A program made the position numbers and the translations under genes. Shown in pieces: positions 43,771-53,044 of a stretch of 64,000 nt of DNA. Positions within the stretch are counted from its first letter, which is position 1. Each line of letters starts with the position of its first letter. The notes under the pieces were generated by a model. The model ran no database searches and was not told the origin of the DNA. It saw nothing but the letters and a program-made list of their open reading frames with translations. Source of the DNA: Collinsella tanakaei YIT 12063 (lineage in GTDB: Bacteria; Actinomycetota; Coriobacteriia; Coriobacteriales; Coriobacteriaceae); the NCBI RefSeq assembly GCF_000225705.1, contig NZ_JH126470.1:1-64000 (forward strand), written 5' to 3'.

Positions 43771-44739
43771 CTACTGCTGTTGAGCCAGAAGCGCCTCGAC
43801 CTCGCCGCGCGTGGGCATGGACGGAATGGCTCCTCGTCCGCGAACGCAAAGCGATGCGACGGCGTTGCCAAAGCGGGCGAAGCCGCAAGCCTGTTCAAGC
43901 GTGACGTCTGCCGCATCGACGCCGCTCTCGCAGAAGGCGGTGAGGAAGCCGCCCCAGAACGAGTCGCCCGCTCCGGTGGTGTCGACGATATCGGTGGGGA
44001 AGCCCTCGACGTAGGCGCCGCCTTGGGCGCAGCGAACGTAGGCTCCAGCGCCGCCAAGGGTGACTACGGCGACCTTTACGCCCTTCTCGAGCAGGGTCTC
44101 CGCCGCCTTCTCGGGGTGACGGGTACCGGTGAGCAGCTCGCATTCCTCGTCCGAGATCTTCATAAGGTCCATGCGGTTGACGATGGAGCGCATCTGCAAC
44201 TGGGCGACCTGCGCGGATGCCCACAGGCTGCTGCGGTAGTTGGGGTCATAGGAGAGCACGCAGCCAGCTTCGCGGGCGCGGTCGAGCGCGGCCAGGGTGG
44301 CACCGCGAGCGGGCTCGTTGGTGAGGGAGAGCGAGCCCACGTGGAAGACGCGGGTTGCGTCGATGACGCCGAGCGCGAGCTCGCGGGCGTTAAGGCAGGT
44401 GTCCGCGCCGGGCTTGCGGGCGAAGGAGAATGCGCGCTCGCCACGCTCGTCCAAAGCTACAAACGCCAGGGTGGTGAACACGTTGGGGTCCAGGATGAGG
44501 CCGGTGGTATCGACGCCTTCGCCGGCGAGGGTGTCACGCAGGAAGGTGCCGTGCATATCGTCGCCCACCTTGCCTATGAACGCGGTGGTAGCGCCGAGCT
44601 TGCGGGCGGCGACCAGGACGTTTGCGGGCGCGCCGCCGGGGTTGCGCTCGAACATCTTCTGGCCGTTTTGCGAGGTGCCCACCTCGGTGAAGTCGATGAG
44701 GAGCTCGCCCAGGGCGGTAATGGAATACTTGGAGGCCAT
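43771..44739 (-). CDS. scrK: Fructokinase, PfkB family
   Basis: A 322-residue PfkB-type sugar kinase expected to phosphorylate fructose released by the upstream GH32 enzyme. GELLIDF and the N-terminal GGAPANVLVAARKLG (about residues 35-49) match the family. The C-terminal DTTGAGDSFWGGFLTAF holds the anion hole and catalytic Asp. Start is ATG 44739, six bases from GAAAGGA; the ATG two codons upstream lies too close to it. It is last in a leftward sucrose unit after the EIIBC and GH32 genes. Confidence 0.93.
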   Translation of the reverse strand: MASKYSITALGELLIDFTEVGTSQNGQKMFERNPGGAPANVLVAARKLGATTAFIGKVGDDMHGTFLRDTLAGEGVDTTGLILDPNVFTTLAFVALDERGERAFSFARKPGADTCLNARELALGVIDATRVFHVGSLSLTNEPARGATLAALDRAREAGCVLSYDPNYRSSLWASAQVAQLQMRSIVNRMDLMKISDEECELLTGTRHPEKAAETLLEKGVKVAVVTLGGAGAYVRCAQGGAYVEGFPTDIVDTTGAGDSFWGGFLTAFCESGVDAADVTLEQACGFARFGNAVASLCVRGRGAIPSMPTRGEVEALLAQQQ

Positions 44740-44823
44740 GTGCATCCTTTCTCGTAACGTGTCTTTGTAATTGCCTACTTGGATGATATGACGGACGAGG
44801 GGTTTGCGCGTGTAACGATGCTG

Positions 44824-46251
44824 TTAATACGTTCCCTCCATACCGTCGCCCATAGGCCAGACGCGGGCTGCCTCGGCGGTTCCCTGGATGGCGATGTCGA
44901 GCTGGTCTGCCGTGGGGAACCAACGGGTGGAGAAGGCCTCCCGGCCGTTGTTGGCGAAGATTTCGAGAGCGGAGTTGTCTACCAGGACGCGCAGGTTTTC
45001 AAGTGCGTTGACGTTGACACTGCGCGTCTGGCGACCGCGGCCGATGCCTTGCGCGCCGTCGTCAAAGTTGAGGGTGAGCTCGCCGTCTGCGAAGGCGATG
45101 CGAGCCGCGCCATCGAGCGTGAGGTCGAAGGGCCCGCTGATGCCATCGACGACGATGTCTGCGCGGTGGGCGGGCAGGGTTGCCGTGCGGGTCTGCGCCG
45201 GGGCGCTGTCAACATGTGCGAAGGACGCCTGCTCGCCGCGGAGCTGTTCGAGTTCGGGAGCGGGCGCCATTGCGACTACGCCGTCCTCGCAGCGGGTGAG
45301 TACGCGCGGCACGGTGAGGCAGTGGATCCAGTCGAGGTTATCCGGCGCGGAGTCGAACGGCGGCTCGGGCAGGCCCATCCAGCCGATAAGGATGGTGCGG
45401 CCCTGGGGGTCGGTGAAGGTTTGCGGCGCATAGAAGTCGAAGCCAAAGTCCCAGCGGCGGAAGAGCGCGGGGTTGACGTGCTCGCAGCCGATGAGCTTGA
45501 CCGCAGCGGGCAGCGGGATGTAGCCGGACTGGTCGCGCAGGTCGTTTGCCCAGGGGAGCTCTGCCATGCCCTGCGGGCAGAAGGACAGGTACTCGAAGCC
45601 GTCGAGCGCGATGCGATCTGGGCACTCCCACATAAAGCCAAAGTGAGATGTGGGACGTACCGTGGAGGCGGTGGTCCAGCTAAGGCCGTCTTGAGACTCC
45701 ATGATAAGCGCAAGGCCCTCATCGTCCATATCGCGAGCGCCCAGAAGCATGTGCAGGCTGCCGTCTTGACTCCACACCTTGGGGTCGCGCACATGGCAGC
45801 TGCAGAAGTCCGGATAGTCTGCGTTGCGCAGTAGCACCTGCTTTTCGCCCAGGTCAAAGCCATCGGTGGTTTCGATGAGAATCTCATTCGCCTGGCGGCC
45901 GGAGTAGATGTAGTCATGGGCGCCGGGCTCTTTGACGTTACCGGTGTAGTACAGGCGCAAAAGGTCGCTGCCGTCCGCGCCGCCGCCGGGGACGATGTAG
46001 GCCGATCCGGAGTACGCGCCGTTGGCGTCTTCTGGAATATCCTGGTGGATGACCATGCCGTGGTGCGTCCAGTGAACCAGGTCCGGGCTGGTGGCGTGGC
46101 CCCAGCCGCGCTCGCTGCCGTTTGGCCAATCCGGGCTGTACTGATGGAAGACGTGGTAGAGGCCCCTGAAATAGCATAGGCCGTTGGGATCGTTAACCCA
46201 GCCGGTGGGAGGCATGAGGTGGAATCCCATACGCCAGCGATTGGTTGTCAT
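44824..46251 (-). CDS. scrB: Sucrose-6-phosphate hydrolase, GH32
   Basis: A 475-residue GH32 enzyme that cleaves sucrose 6-phosphate to glucose 6-phosphate and fructose. The three catalytic motifs are visible: WVNDPNG (18-24, nucleophile Asp), RDPKVW (transition-state Asp) and WECPD (acid/base Glu). The C-terminal beta-sandwich is also present. ATG 46251 has AAAGGAG 9 bases upstream. It lies between the PTS transporter, which would deliver the phosphorylated sugar, and fructokinase. Short fructo-oligosaccharides are possible alternative substrates. Confidence 0.94.
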   Translation of the reverse strand: MTTNRWRMGFHLMPPTGWVNDPNGLCYFRGLYHVFHQYSPDWPNGSERGWGHATSPDLVHWTHHGMVIHQDIPEDANGAYSGSAYIVPGGGADGSDLLRLYYTGNVKEPGAHDYIYSGRQANEILIETTDGFDLGEKQVLLRNADYPDFCSCHVRDPKVWSQDGSLHMLLGARDMDDEGLALIMESQDGLSWTTASTVRPTSHFGFMWECPDRIALDGFEYLSFCPQGMAELPWANDLRDQSGYIPLPAAVKLIGCEHVNPALFRRWDFGFDFYAPQTFTDPQGRTILIGWMGLPEPPFDSAPDNLDWIHCLTVPRVLTRCEDGVVAMAPAPELEQLRGEQASFAHVDSAPAQTRTATLPAHRADIVVDGISGPFDLTLDGAARIAFADGELTLNFDDGAQGIGRGRQTRSVNVNALENLRVLVDNSALEIFANNGREAFSTRWFPTADQLDIAIQGTAEAARVWPMGDGMEGTY

Positions 46252-46341
46252 TGTGCGTGCTCCTTTATTTTTAAAGCGGGGTGAGAGTTGCTTGGGCGGG
46301 CGCGAACGCGCTCCTATGGTTGTGCGTTGCCGGCTTAGAGC

Positions 46342-46384
46342 GATACCGCATCGGAAAGCTGGTCGGGCTTGGCGATGCGGTATC
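46342..46384 (-). promoter_or_regulatory. Intercistronic hairpin between EIIBC and GH32 genes
   Basis: gataccgcatcg (46342-46353) and cgatgcggtatc (46373-46384) form a perfect 12-bp stem with a 19-base loop and no U-tract. It may stabilise one part of the transcript or cause partial attenuation. Confidence 0.45.
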
Positions 46385-46406
46385 CAAGAAGGGGCTACGA
46401 ATGGCT

Positions 46407-47798
46407 TTACGCCTCAACGGGGTCTTTGTAGAGAATGAAGGACACGGCGAAGGCTACGATTGCCGTGGCGGCGAACATGATGATGTACTGCAGCGGCTGG
46501 TTGAGGCACAGCAGGATGCCGAAGATGCCCGTGACGCCCGTACCGGTGGCGCCAAGCTGGGTGATGGAGCAGATGAGGGCTCCCGCGGCGGCGCCGATGC
46601 AGCCGGCGACGAAGGGCTTGACGAAGCGGAGGTTCACGCCGAAGATGGCGGGCTCGGTGATGCCCATGAAGGCGGAGAGGGCAGAGGGGGCTGCGAGGCC
46701 CTTGATCTTGGCGCTCTTGGTCTTGAGGGCGACGGCGAGGCAGGCGCCGCCCTGGCCGATGTTGGCGGCGCTAGCGATGGGCAGCCAGTAGGTGACGCCG
46801 TACTGGGCAAGCTGGCCCAGGTCGATGGCGGTGTACATCTGGTGCAGGCCGGTTACGACGGTGGGGGCGTACAGGCCTCCGATGATGGCGGAGCCGATGC
46901 CCAGGGGCAGGGTGAGTAGGAACTGGATACCGCCCAGGATGGCGTTCTCAAGATAGACAAAGATGGGGCCGACGGCGGCGATGGTGATAAACGCGGTGAC
47001 GAAGACGGATACCAGCGGGGTCACGAAGAGGTCGAACATGTCCGGCACGTGCTTATGCAGCCACTTCTCCAGAACGGAGAGGATGAAGCAAGCGATCACG
47101 ATGGGGATGACGTGGCCCTGGTAACCGATGAGCTCGATGTTGTAGATGCCGAAGATAGAGAGGTAGTTGTTAACGCCCTCGGAAGCGACGGTGTAGGCGT
47201 TTTGCAGGCTGGGGTTGATGAGGATAGCGCCCATGACCGCGCCCAGGTAGGGGTTGGCGCCGAACGCCTTGGCCGCGGAGAAGCCGATGAGGATCTGTAG
47301 GAAGGTGAACGCGGTGTTGGAGACCAGGTCTGCGATGACGTAGAGCGAGCTGGAGGTATCGATGGAAAGGTAGCCGTTGGTGTTCATGAAGGATAGGGCG
47401 CTCATGATGCCCAGTAAAAGACCGGACGCGACGATTGCCGGGATGATGGGAACAAAGATGTCGCCCAGCAGCTTGATGGCGCGCATGAAGGGGTTCTGAC
47501 GCTCCGCCACGGCCTCCTTGGCCTCTTCCTTAGTGGCCTCTTTGATATTGCCGAGCTTGATGAATTCGTCATAGACCTTGTTGACAGTGCCGGTTCCGTA
47601 GATAACCTGCAGCTGGCCGGCTGCTTGGAAGTTGCCCTTGGCGCCTTCTGCGTTGTCGACGGCCTGCTGGTTCACCTTCGAGTCGTCGGCGATGACCAGG
47701 CGAAGGCGCGTTGCGCAGTGGGCGGCGGAGACTACGTTGTCCGCTCCTCCCACGGCGTCGAGGATCTGCTGCGCGGCGAGTCTGTGATCGAGTGCCAT
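46407..47798 (-). CDS. scrA: Sucrose-type PTS permease, EIIBC
   Basis: A 463-residue phosphotransferase permease. The EIIB domain (residues 1-85) has the phosphorylatable Cys28 in SAAHCATRLRL, and a linker leads to an EIIC membrane domain of about ten segments (for example FVPIIPAIVASGLLLGI). The EIIC sugar-binding region with GITEPAIFGVNLRF is of the sucrose/trehalose family. No EIIA domain is attached, so it must be served by a EIIA elsewhere. Start is ATG 47798 with GGAAGGA upstream. Its place before GH32 and fructokinase points to sucrose uptake with phosphorylation. Confidence 0.9.
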   Translation of the reverse strand: MALDHRLAAQQILDAVGGADNVVSAAHCATRLRLVIADDSKVNQQAVDNAEGAKGNFQAAGQLQVIYGTGTVNKVYDEFIKLGNIKEATKEEAKEAVAERQNPFMRAIKLLGDIFVPIIPAIVASGLLLGIMSALSFMNTNGYLSIDTSSSLYVIADLVSNTAFTFLQILIGFSAAKAFGANPYLGAVMGAILINPSLQNAYTVASEGVNNYLSIFGIYNIELIGYQGHVIPIVIACFILSVLEKWLHKHVPDMFDLFVTPLVSVFVTAFITIAAVGPIFVYLENAILGGIQFLLTLPLGIGSAIIGGLYAPTVVTGLHQMYTAIDLGQLAQYGVTYWLPIASAANIGQGGACLAVALKTKSAKIKGLAAPSALSAFMGITEPAIFGVNLRFVKPFVAGCIGAAAGALICSITQLGATGTGVTGIFGILLCLNQPLQYIIMFAATAIVAFAVSFILYKDPVEA

Positions 47799-47911
47799 AT
47801 GCGTTCCTTCCCGTTCGAATCGGTGCGCTTGCAATGTGGAACCTGGTTTCAGTATAGAGGACAAACTGCTTCATTGCTCTTCTAAATGAGAGGTAGAAGT
47901 ATGTGTGTTCG

Positions 47912-47931
47912 TTCTCATATGGAATCGTTCC
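47912..47931. promoter_or_regulatory. Candidate LacI-type operator upstream of the PTS gene
   Basis: Two overlapping dyads: TTCTCATATGGAA (47912-47924) and GGAATCGTTCC (47921-47931). They lie in the 420-bp gap before the PTS gene and next to the lacI gene. LacI-family operators are short dyads of this kind. Confidence 0.45.
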
Positions 47932-48118
47932 CACAACGATATACATACACCGAGGGCGCGCTGCTGCCAATGAGTTTGCGGACATAGTGTCGCCAGCGGT
48001 AGAAAAATGACGGCGAATGGTTTTTTGCGCATCAGGCGATTGGGTGGCTTGATGCCTGTTTTCCGGGGCAATGCGTGTCTTGATGCCAGCTGATCCGGCG
48101 GGTTTTCGACAACGCAAG

Positions 48119-48188
48119 GCCCTCCGGTGCGTATGTCTCGGGTGTTCTGAGCGAAGCGAACACACCCGAGACATACGCACCGGAGGGC
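48119..48188. terminator. Giant hairpin sharing the apex of 43667-43749
   Basis: gccctccggtgcgtatgtct (from 48119, to 48147) pairs over about 29 bp with 48158-48188, with a two-base AC bulge. The apex TGTTCTGAGCGAAGCGAACA is the same as in the hairpin at 43667. It lies just after the LacI gene and may act as terminator. Confidence 0.6.
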
Positions 48189-48218
48189 TCTAGGGCCTTG
48201 ATCAAAAGCAGTGCCGTC

Positions 48219-49202
48219 TTATCGCGTTGACTTGCGTTCCACCAGGTCAAATCCCATCTTAACCTCGCGCACCGCGCCGGCGTCTTTGCCCATGAAGCCC
48301 AGCAGCATCTTGGCCGCCTCGATGCCGGTAGATTTGTAATGGTGGTGGATGGTTGTGAGGGGAGGATCGACAATCTGCGACAGGTCCCCATCGCCAATGC
48401 CCGCGACCTGGACGTCGCCGGGCACGGAGAGTCCGCGGTCGCGCAGGCAGGTAAGGGCGCCGCAGGCGATGGTGTCGGTCGCGCATACAACGGCGTCGAT
48501 CGTTGGGTCGGCATCAAGGAGCTGCTCGGTGCAATCGTAACCGGCTTCAATATTGAAGTCGCCCACGGCAATATGGTCGAGCGGTACCTGAATGCCCGCC
48601 TGCTCGCATGCCGCCAAAAAGCCCTCGCGGCGCATCTGGCCTGCGGAGACATCGTCCTCGTCCACGCCTATGTAGGCGGGGTTCGAGCTGGTTTTCAATA
48701 TGTGCCCGGTGATGGTGCGAACGGCACCCAGGTCATCCTGGTAGACGCAGGGACGGTCGGGCGTTATCTGGTCCACAATGACCAACGGCACGCGCAGGGC
48801 GTCCATGGCGCGGTAGTGCTCAGGGCTAAACATGGTGGCGACCAGTATGGCGCCATCAACTTGGTTGGATTGCTGGAACAGTTTGAGAAACTCAACCTCG
48901 CGTGCGGAATCGTTGGCGGTGTTTGCAAGCAGCACTTGGTAGCCGGCATCGTTCACCACCTGGGATATTCCCGCGACAATGCGGCTTATAGAGGTTGAAT
49001 TGATCTTGGGGATAATGACGCCAACCACGTTGGTCTTGCCAGTGCGCAGCGTCTTGGCTTGCTGCGACGGCGCGTAGCCGGTTTTTTCGATAACCTTCGC
49101 GATGATTTCGCGTTTCTCCTGGGATACGTATCCGTTATTGAAATACCTCGACACGGTGGCGCGAGAGACTCCCGCCATCTGCGCGATCTGGTTGATGTCC
49201 AT
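48219..49202 (-). CDS. scrR: LacI-family transcriptional regulator of the sucrose genes
   Basis: A 327-residue repressor. The N-terminal HTH is MDINQIAQMAGVSRATVSRY (residues 1-20) with the hinge at KTGYAPSQQAKTLRTGK. The rest is the periplasmic-binding-like effector domain ending DLVERKSTR. Such regulators release DNA when they bind a sugar phosphate, here plausibly fructose or sucrose 6-phosphate. Start is ATG 49202 with AAGGGAG upstream; a longer open frame includes unlikely sequence. It lies upstream of the PTS gene in the same direction, separated by a terminator-like hairpin. Confidence 0.92.
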   Translation of the reverse strand: MDINQIAQMAGVSRATVSRYFNNGYVSQEKREIIAKVIEKTGYAPSQQAKTLRTGKTNVVGVIIPKINSTSISRIVAGISQVVNDAGYQVLLANTANDSAREVEFLKLFQQSNQVDGAILVATMFSPEHYRAMDALRVPLVIVDQITPDRPCVYQDDLGAVRTITGHILKTSSNPAYIGVDEDDVSAGQMRREGFLAACEQAGIQVPLDHIAVGDFNIEAGYDCTEQLLDADPTIDAVVCATDTIACGALTCLRDRGLSVPGDVQVAGIGDGDLSQIVDPPLTTIHHHYKSTGIEAAKMLLGFMGKDAGAVREVKMGFDLVERKSTR

Positions 49203-49360
49203 GTGCTGGTCTCCCTTCTGGTTAGGCAGTCTAGCGTAAGGGGGACTACACACGGGCGGGTTTTCTGTTATTCGGCGGTGCGTGAGTCGGCGATGCGCGG
49301 GGCGCATGCGGCGCGCACGGATGGATGGGGCGGAGACGAAGTTTTTGTAACCATACGTAT

Positions 49361-49375
49361 AGAATGTAGCATTCT
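49361..49375. promoter_or_regulatory. Dyad upstream of the LacI gene
   Basis: AGAATG-TAG-CATTCT is a 6-bp inverted repeat with a three-base centre, beside a TATAGAAT (49359-49366) that resembles a -10. It sits between divergent genes (LacI gene leftward, HD protein rightward) and may be a second operator. Confidence 0.35.
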
Positions 49376-49483
49376 GGTTCGCACGGTATTCAGCTTTGTG
49401 GTTTGCTGGGATAATTACATGTATCTGTGATATCGGATGTATGAGATGACGCACGTGAGATGGCTGGTCGAAAGGGCGGTGGC

Positions 49484-50056
49484 ATGACGGATGTGCTAAC
49501 AAGCGATGAGCGCTGCGACAGGTCTGCGTTGGACGAGGTCGAGCGCGCGGCGCTTGCTCTCGAGTGCGACGGCAGGCTTGGTCTGACGCGCGGGTTTATC
49601 CAGCACGGCACCGTGAGCGTGTACGAACATGTACGATCGGTCGCGCGGGCTAGCTCCGCCATCGCTTCGGCGCTGGAGCGCGCGGGCGTGCGAGTTGACC
49701 GCGCCTCCCTCATTCGAGGCGCGCTGCTGCATGACTATTTTCTCTATGATTGGCATGATGCGGACCCCTCGCATCGTCTGCATGGATTCACGCATCCCTC
49801 CTGCGCGCTCACCCGGGCCGAGGAGGATTTCGAGCTTACGGAGCGCGAGCGAAATATCATCGCCCGTCATATGTTTCCGCTGGTGCCCGTGCCCCCCACT
49901 TGCCGCGAAGCATGGATTGTCTGCATGGCGGATAAATGGTGCGCCCTGTACGAGACGGTTGCTGCCCGGTTGCCCGGCAAGGGCGCGAGCGTTTCGGCAT
50001 CGCGGCATGTGCGGACGAGGATGGGCGTAGAGGCCGATAGCATGACGGGGGAGTAG
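49484..50056 (+). CDS. HD-domain phosphohydrolase
   Basis: A 190-residue protein with the HD motif in ALLHDYFLYDW (about residues 84-94) and downstream His residues (NIIARHMFPLV and the earlier HGFTHPSCA) expected to complete a metal site. The substrate is unknown. The next gene, a membrane protein, begins 3 bases after its stop, so they are coupled. Start is ATG 49484, shortly after AAAGGGCGG; an in-frame ATG at 49460 is possible. Confidence 0.82.
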   Translation: MTDVLTSDERCDRSALDEVERAALALECDGRLGLTRGFIQHGTVSVYEHVRSVARASSAIASALERAGVRVDRASLIRGALLHDYFLYDWHDADPSHRLHGFTHPSCALTRAEEDFELTERERNIIARHMFPLVPVPPTCREAWIVCMADKWCALYETVAARLPGKGASVSASRHVRTRMGVEADSMTGE

Positions 50057-50059
50057 CGA

Positions 50060-51028
50060 GTGTTCGCTGAGTTTGTTGCAACGGGAGCCCCGCTATCGGC
50101 GCTGTTCATCTCTTTTTTGGTCTACTCGTTTGTGGGCTGGTTGTATGAATCGACCATTTGCGCGCTTGCCAACTACGGCCACTTTGCCAACAGCGGCTTT
50201 CTGTTGGGCCCGTGCTGCCCCATCTACGGAGCCGGCGCGTTGGCGTGCTGGTTCTTGCTGCGCGGCATCCCCGGGGTGGGCGCGCAGTTTGTCGCGGCGG
50301 CGCTAGTGTGCAGCGTACTGGAATATAGCGTGGGTGCCATGCTCGAGCGACTCACCGGAGCGCGTTTCTGGGATTACTCCAAGTTCCCCTTCAATATCAA
50401 GGGCAGGGTGTGCCTGTACGGCGCCATGCTATTTGGCGCGGGCGCGGTGGTGATATGCAGGGCGGCCGAGCCGTCTCTTCTGGCGGCGCTGCAGGCGGTG
50501 CCTCGGGAGGTGCTCGCCGCGATCGCGGATGCATGCGCGGGGGTCCTCGTCCTCGATACGGCGTTTGCCCTGGCAAGCTGGCGACAGCTGTCGCTCAAGC
50601 TCGAACTGCTGCGGGACGAGATGGCCGATAAGATCAACGAATCGCTCAAAGACGCCACGGCCTCGATGCTCGACCGCGTTCCCGCCGCGGTATTGGATAC
50701 CGCTTCCGAGCTTAAATCGCGCAGCGGCGCCGTAAACTCCTGGCTGGCAGAGATGTCAGACGGAATGTTTGAATCCGTACGCGAGAAGGTGGAAATGCCC
50801 GCCTTTATCGCGGAGGGCGGCCGCGGGCTGCGCCTGGTTGCGCGCCGCATGAAAAACGTCGCCCAGCGAGCGGAGGCATCTGCCCCCGTAAAGCTCAAGA
50901 CCATGATGACCCGTCGAGAGCTGAGATTCTTCAACGCGTTTCCAGAGATCAAGCTGAAGTCTTACGAGGGCGTTATCCGTGCGACCAACCTTAAGGAGCG
51001 GGCGCGCGAGCTTTTCTATAGAAAGTAG
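50060..51028 (+). CDS. PF06541-type membrane protein (putative ABC-transporter type IV)
   Basis: A 322-residue protein. Four to five membrane segments occupy the first 180 residues, with the family hallmarks YSFVGWLYEST and GFLLGPCCPIYGAGA, then a cytoplasmic helical tail of 140 residues (for example KLELLRDEMADKINESLKD). The Pfam name implies transport but no ATPase is nearby and no function is established. It is translationally coupled to the HD protein. Start is GTG 50060 with GGGGGAG upstream. Confidence 0.8.
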   Translation: MFAEFVATGAPLSALFISFLVYSFVGWLYESTICALANYGHFANSGFLLGPCCPIYGAGALACWFLLRGIPGVGAQFVAAALVCSVLEYSVGAMLERLTGARFWDYSKFPFNIKGRVCLYGAMLFGAGAVVICRAAEPSLLAALQAVPREVLAAIADACAGVLVLDTAFALASWRQLSLKLELLRDEMADKINESLKDATASMLDRVPAAVLDTASELKSRSGAVNSWLAEMSDGMFESVREKVEMPAFIAEGGRGLRLVARRMKNVAQRAEASAPVKLKTMMTRRELRFFNAFPEIKLKSYEGVIRATNLKERARELFYRK

Positions 51029-51059
51029 CCTATAGAAAGTAGCTTGGGGACAACCGCGC

Positions 51060-52886
51060 CTACAGGCCAAGCATGGTCCGTACGTCTGCCAAGATGCCCG
51101 CAGTCGACATGCCGTGCTTGGCAAGCAGTTCCTGCGGCTGGTAGCGGTCGGGGAAGCCCGGGGCCTTGGAGATGCCGTAGCATTTCATGCGCATGCCGCT
51201 TGCGGCCATCGCGGCGACAACCTGCTGGCCCCAGCCGCCCTCGACTATGCCGTCTTCAAGTGTGATCAACGCGGCGTGGTCGGCGGCGATGCGATCAAGC
51301 TCCTGCATATCGATGGCGCTGGCGATGCGCGGGTTGATGACGGTGGGCGAGAACCCAAGCTCGTCCAAAACGGCATCTGCGATCTGCTCGGCAAAGGGCA
51401 GGAAATCGCCCAGGCCAAGAATTGCCAGGCGCTCGCCCCGGCGCACGGTTTGGTAGGCGGGTCGGCTCCAGTCGATGGTTGCCGACTCGGTGGTTGCGTG
51501 ATCTGCCGCCGCGGCAGATGGGCCCACCGGCGCGGCGGGCGCAAGGTCTGGACGAGAAATGACGCCGGCTCCGGGCACGCGGATGAGGACGGGCAGCGCG
51601 CGCTGGCCGAGCGCCCAGTTGAGCATGGAGAGGTATTCCTCTTGACAGCACGGTGCTAGAACAACCAGGTTGGGCAGGTTGCTCACCATGGAGAGGTCGA
51701 AGAAGCTCAGGTGCGTCTCTGCCGTGGTGCCAAACACGGACGCGCCAAAGTCCAAAATGGTGACGGGCGCGCTGTTGAGGCAGGCGTCATGCCACAGCTG
51801 ATCATAGGCGCGCTGCAAAAAGACGCCGTACACGCCAAAGACGGGCGATGCCCCCGCCAAAGCCAGGGCCGCGGAGCAGGTGACGGCGTGCTCTTCTGCG
51901 ATTCCCACATCGATGAACTGGCGACCCGCCTGCGCGCGGCGCTGGGGGTCGAAACCCATGATGTAGGGGGTGCCGGCGCTCATGGCCACCACGCGCGGAT
52001 CGCGCTGGATGGCGTCTATAAGGTACGTACCGGTGATCTGCGCGTAGGTGGCGCCGGATCCATGGGCGCTTGCGGGAGCGTTGGCGTCAAGGGGGAAGGG
52101 CCCCACGTGGTGCCAGGCTTCCGGATTGGTTTCCGCCGGGGCAAAGCCGGCGCCCTTTTTGGTGTGGACGTGCAGGACCACGGGACGCGGGGTGTCGCGG
52201 ACCTCTTGAAGCGCGTGAACGAGCTCTACCACGTCGTTGCCCTGCTCAAGGTAGCGGTAATCAAGCCCCAGCGCACGGAACGGGTTGTTGGGCGAGGTGC
52301 CGCCGGTGGCACGGAGTTGGGCCATGCACTGGTACAGGCCGCCGTGGTTTTCCGCGATCGACTGGTCGTTGTCGTTGATGATAATGATGAGGCCGGTGTT
52401 TAACTCGCCCGCAGCGTCGAGCCCTTCAAAGGCCAAGCCGCCGGAAAGCGCTCCGTCGCCAATGACGGCGACCACGCGAAAGTCCTGGTCCGCAAGGTCG
52501 CGAGCCATGGCAAGGCCGCAGGCAAGGCTTACAGACGTCGAGGTGTGGCCCATGGAGAACAGGTCGAAGGCGGATTCGCGCGGGTTGGAGAAACCGGAGA
52601 CCTCGCTGGCGCGCGCGGGGTCCGTAAAGGCGGCGGCACGGCCGGTGAGCATTTTGTGCGCGTATGTTTGATGCGAAACGTCGAAGATGATCTTATCGAC
52701 CGGCGCGTTGAAGACGTGGTGCAGCGCTACCGTGAGCTCGATGGTCGCCAGGTTGGGGGCCACGTGGCCGCCCTCGCGTGAGCAGTAGGCGAGAATGGAT
52801 TCACGCAGCTGGGAGCACAGCTCGACAAGCTGCGCATTGTCCAAGCTGTGGACGTCTGCGGGTGATGCTATGCGGTCCAGAATCAT
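51060..52886 (-). CDS. dxs: 1-deoxy-D-xylulose-5-phosphate synthase
   Basis: A 608-residue thiamine-diphosphate enzyme that condenses pyruvate and glyceraldehyde 3-phosphate, first step of the non-mevalonate isoprenoid path. The thiamine site has IGDGALSGGLAFEGLDAA with the following NDND, the N-terminal FDVSHQTYAHKMLTGR (normally DVGHQAYVHK) carries the active His, and the C-terminal domain includes DVGIAEEHAV. The Gly-to-Ser and Ala-to-Thr changes in the DVSHQTY motif and the length of 608 (usual 620-640) suggest a divergent Dxs branch. Start is ATG 52886. It is monocistronic. Confidence 0.92.
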   Translation of the reverse strand: MILDRIASPADVHSLDNAQLVELCSQLRESILAYCSREGGHVAPNLATIELTVALHHVFNAPVDKIIFDVSHQTYAHKMLTGRAAAFTDPARASEVSGFSNPRESAFDLFSMGHTSTSVSLACGLAMARDLADQDFRVVAVIGDGALSGGLAFEGLDAAGELNTGLIIIINDNDQSIAENHGGLYQCMAQLRATGGTSPNNPFRALGLDYRYLEQGNDVVELVHALQEVRDTPRPVVLHVHTKKGAGFAPAETNPEAWHHVGPFPLDANAPASAHGSGATYAQITGTYLIDAIQRDPRVVAMSAGTPYIMGFDPQRRAQAGRQFIDVGIAEEHAVTCSAALALAGASPVFGVYGVFLQRAYDQLWHDACLNSAPVTILDFGASVFGTTAETHLSFFDLSMVSNLPNLVVLAPCCQEEYLSMLNWALGQRALPVLIRVPGAGVISRPDLAPAAPVGPSAAAADHATTESATIDWSRPAYQTVRRGERLAILGLGDFLPFAEQIADAVLDELGFSPTVINPRIASAIDMQELDRIAADHAALITLEDGIVEGGWGQQVVAAMAASGMRMKCYGISKAPGFPDRYQPQELLAKHGMSTAGILADVRTMLGL

Positions 52887-52962
52887 ACGCTGCGTATCGC
52901 TCCAAGCTCATAGGGTATGCGACGGGCATCCGTGCGCGAAGGCGCGGGTGGACGCTCGCCGG

Positions 52963-53001
52963 GGCATGCGTGTAGAGAGTAAAGTTTCTCACACGCATGC
53001 C
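52963..53001. terminator. Hairpin between histidine kinase and dxs
   Basis: ggcatgcgtgt (52963-52973) pairs with acacgcatgcc (52991-53001), extendable by GAGA/TCTC. No strong U-tract is visible. It probably marks the end of the kinase transcript. Confidence 0.5.
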
Positions 53002-53044
53002 ATCAAGATGTGGTGGAACTTCGCAGTCGCGATGTGTGACAAAT

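Noticed and set aside
48111-48190. Transposon ends at the large hairpin
   Set aside because: There is no coding or spacer DNA between the arms, which meet at a ten-base loop, so this is a hairpin and not a pair of terminal repeats.
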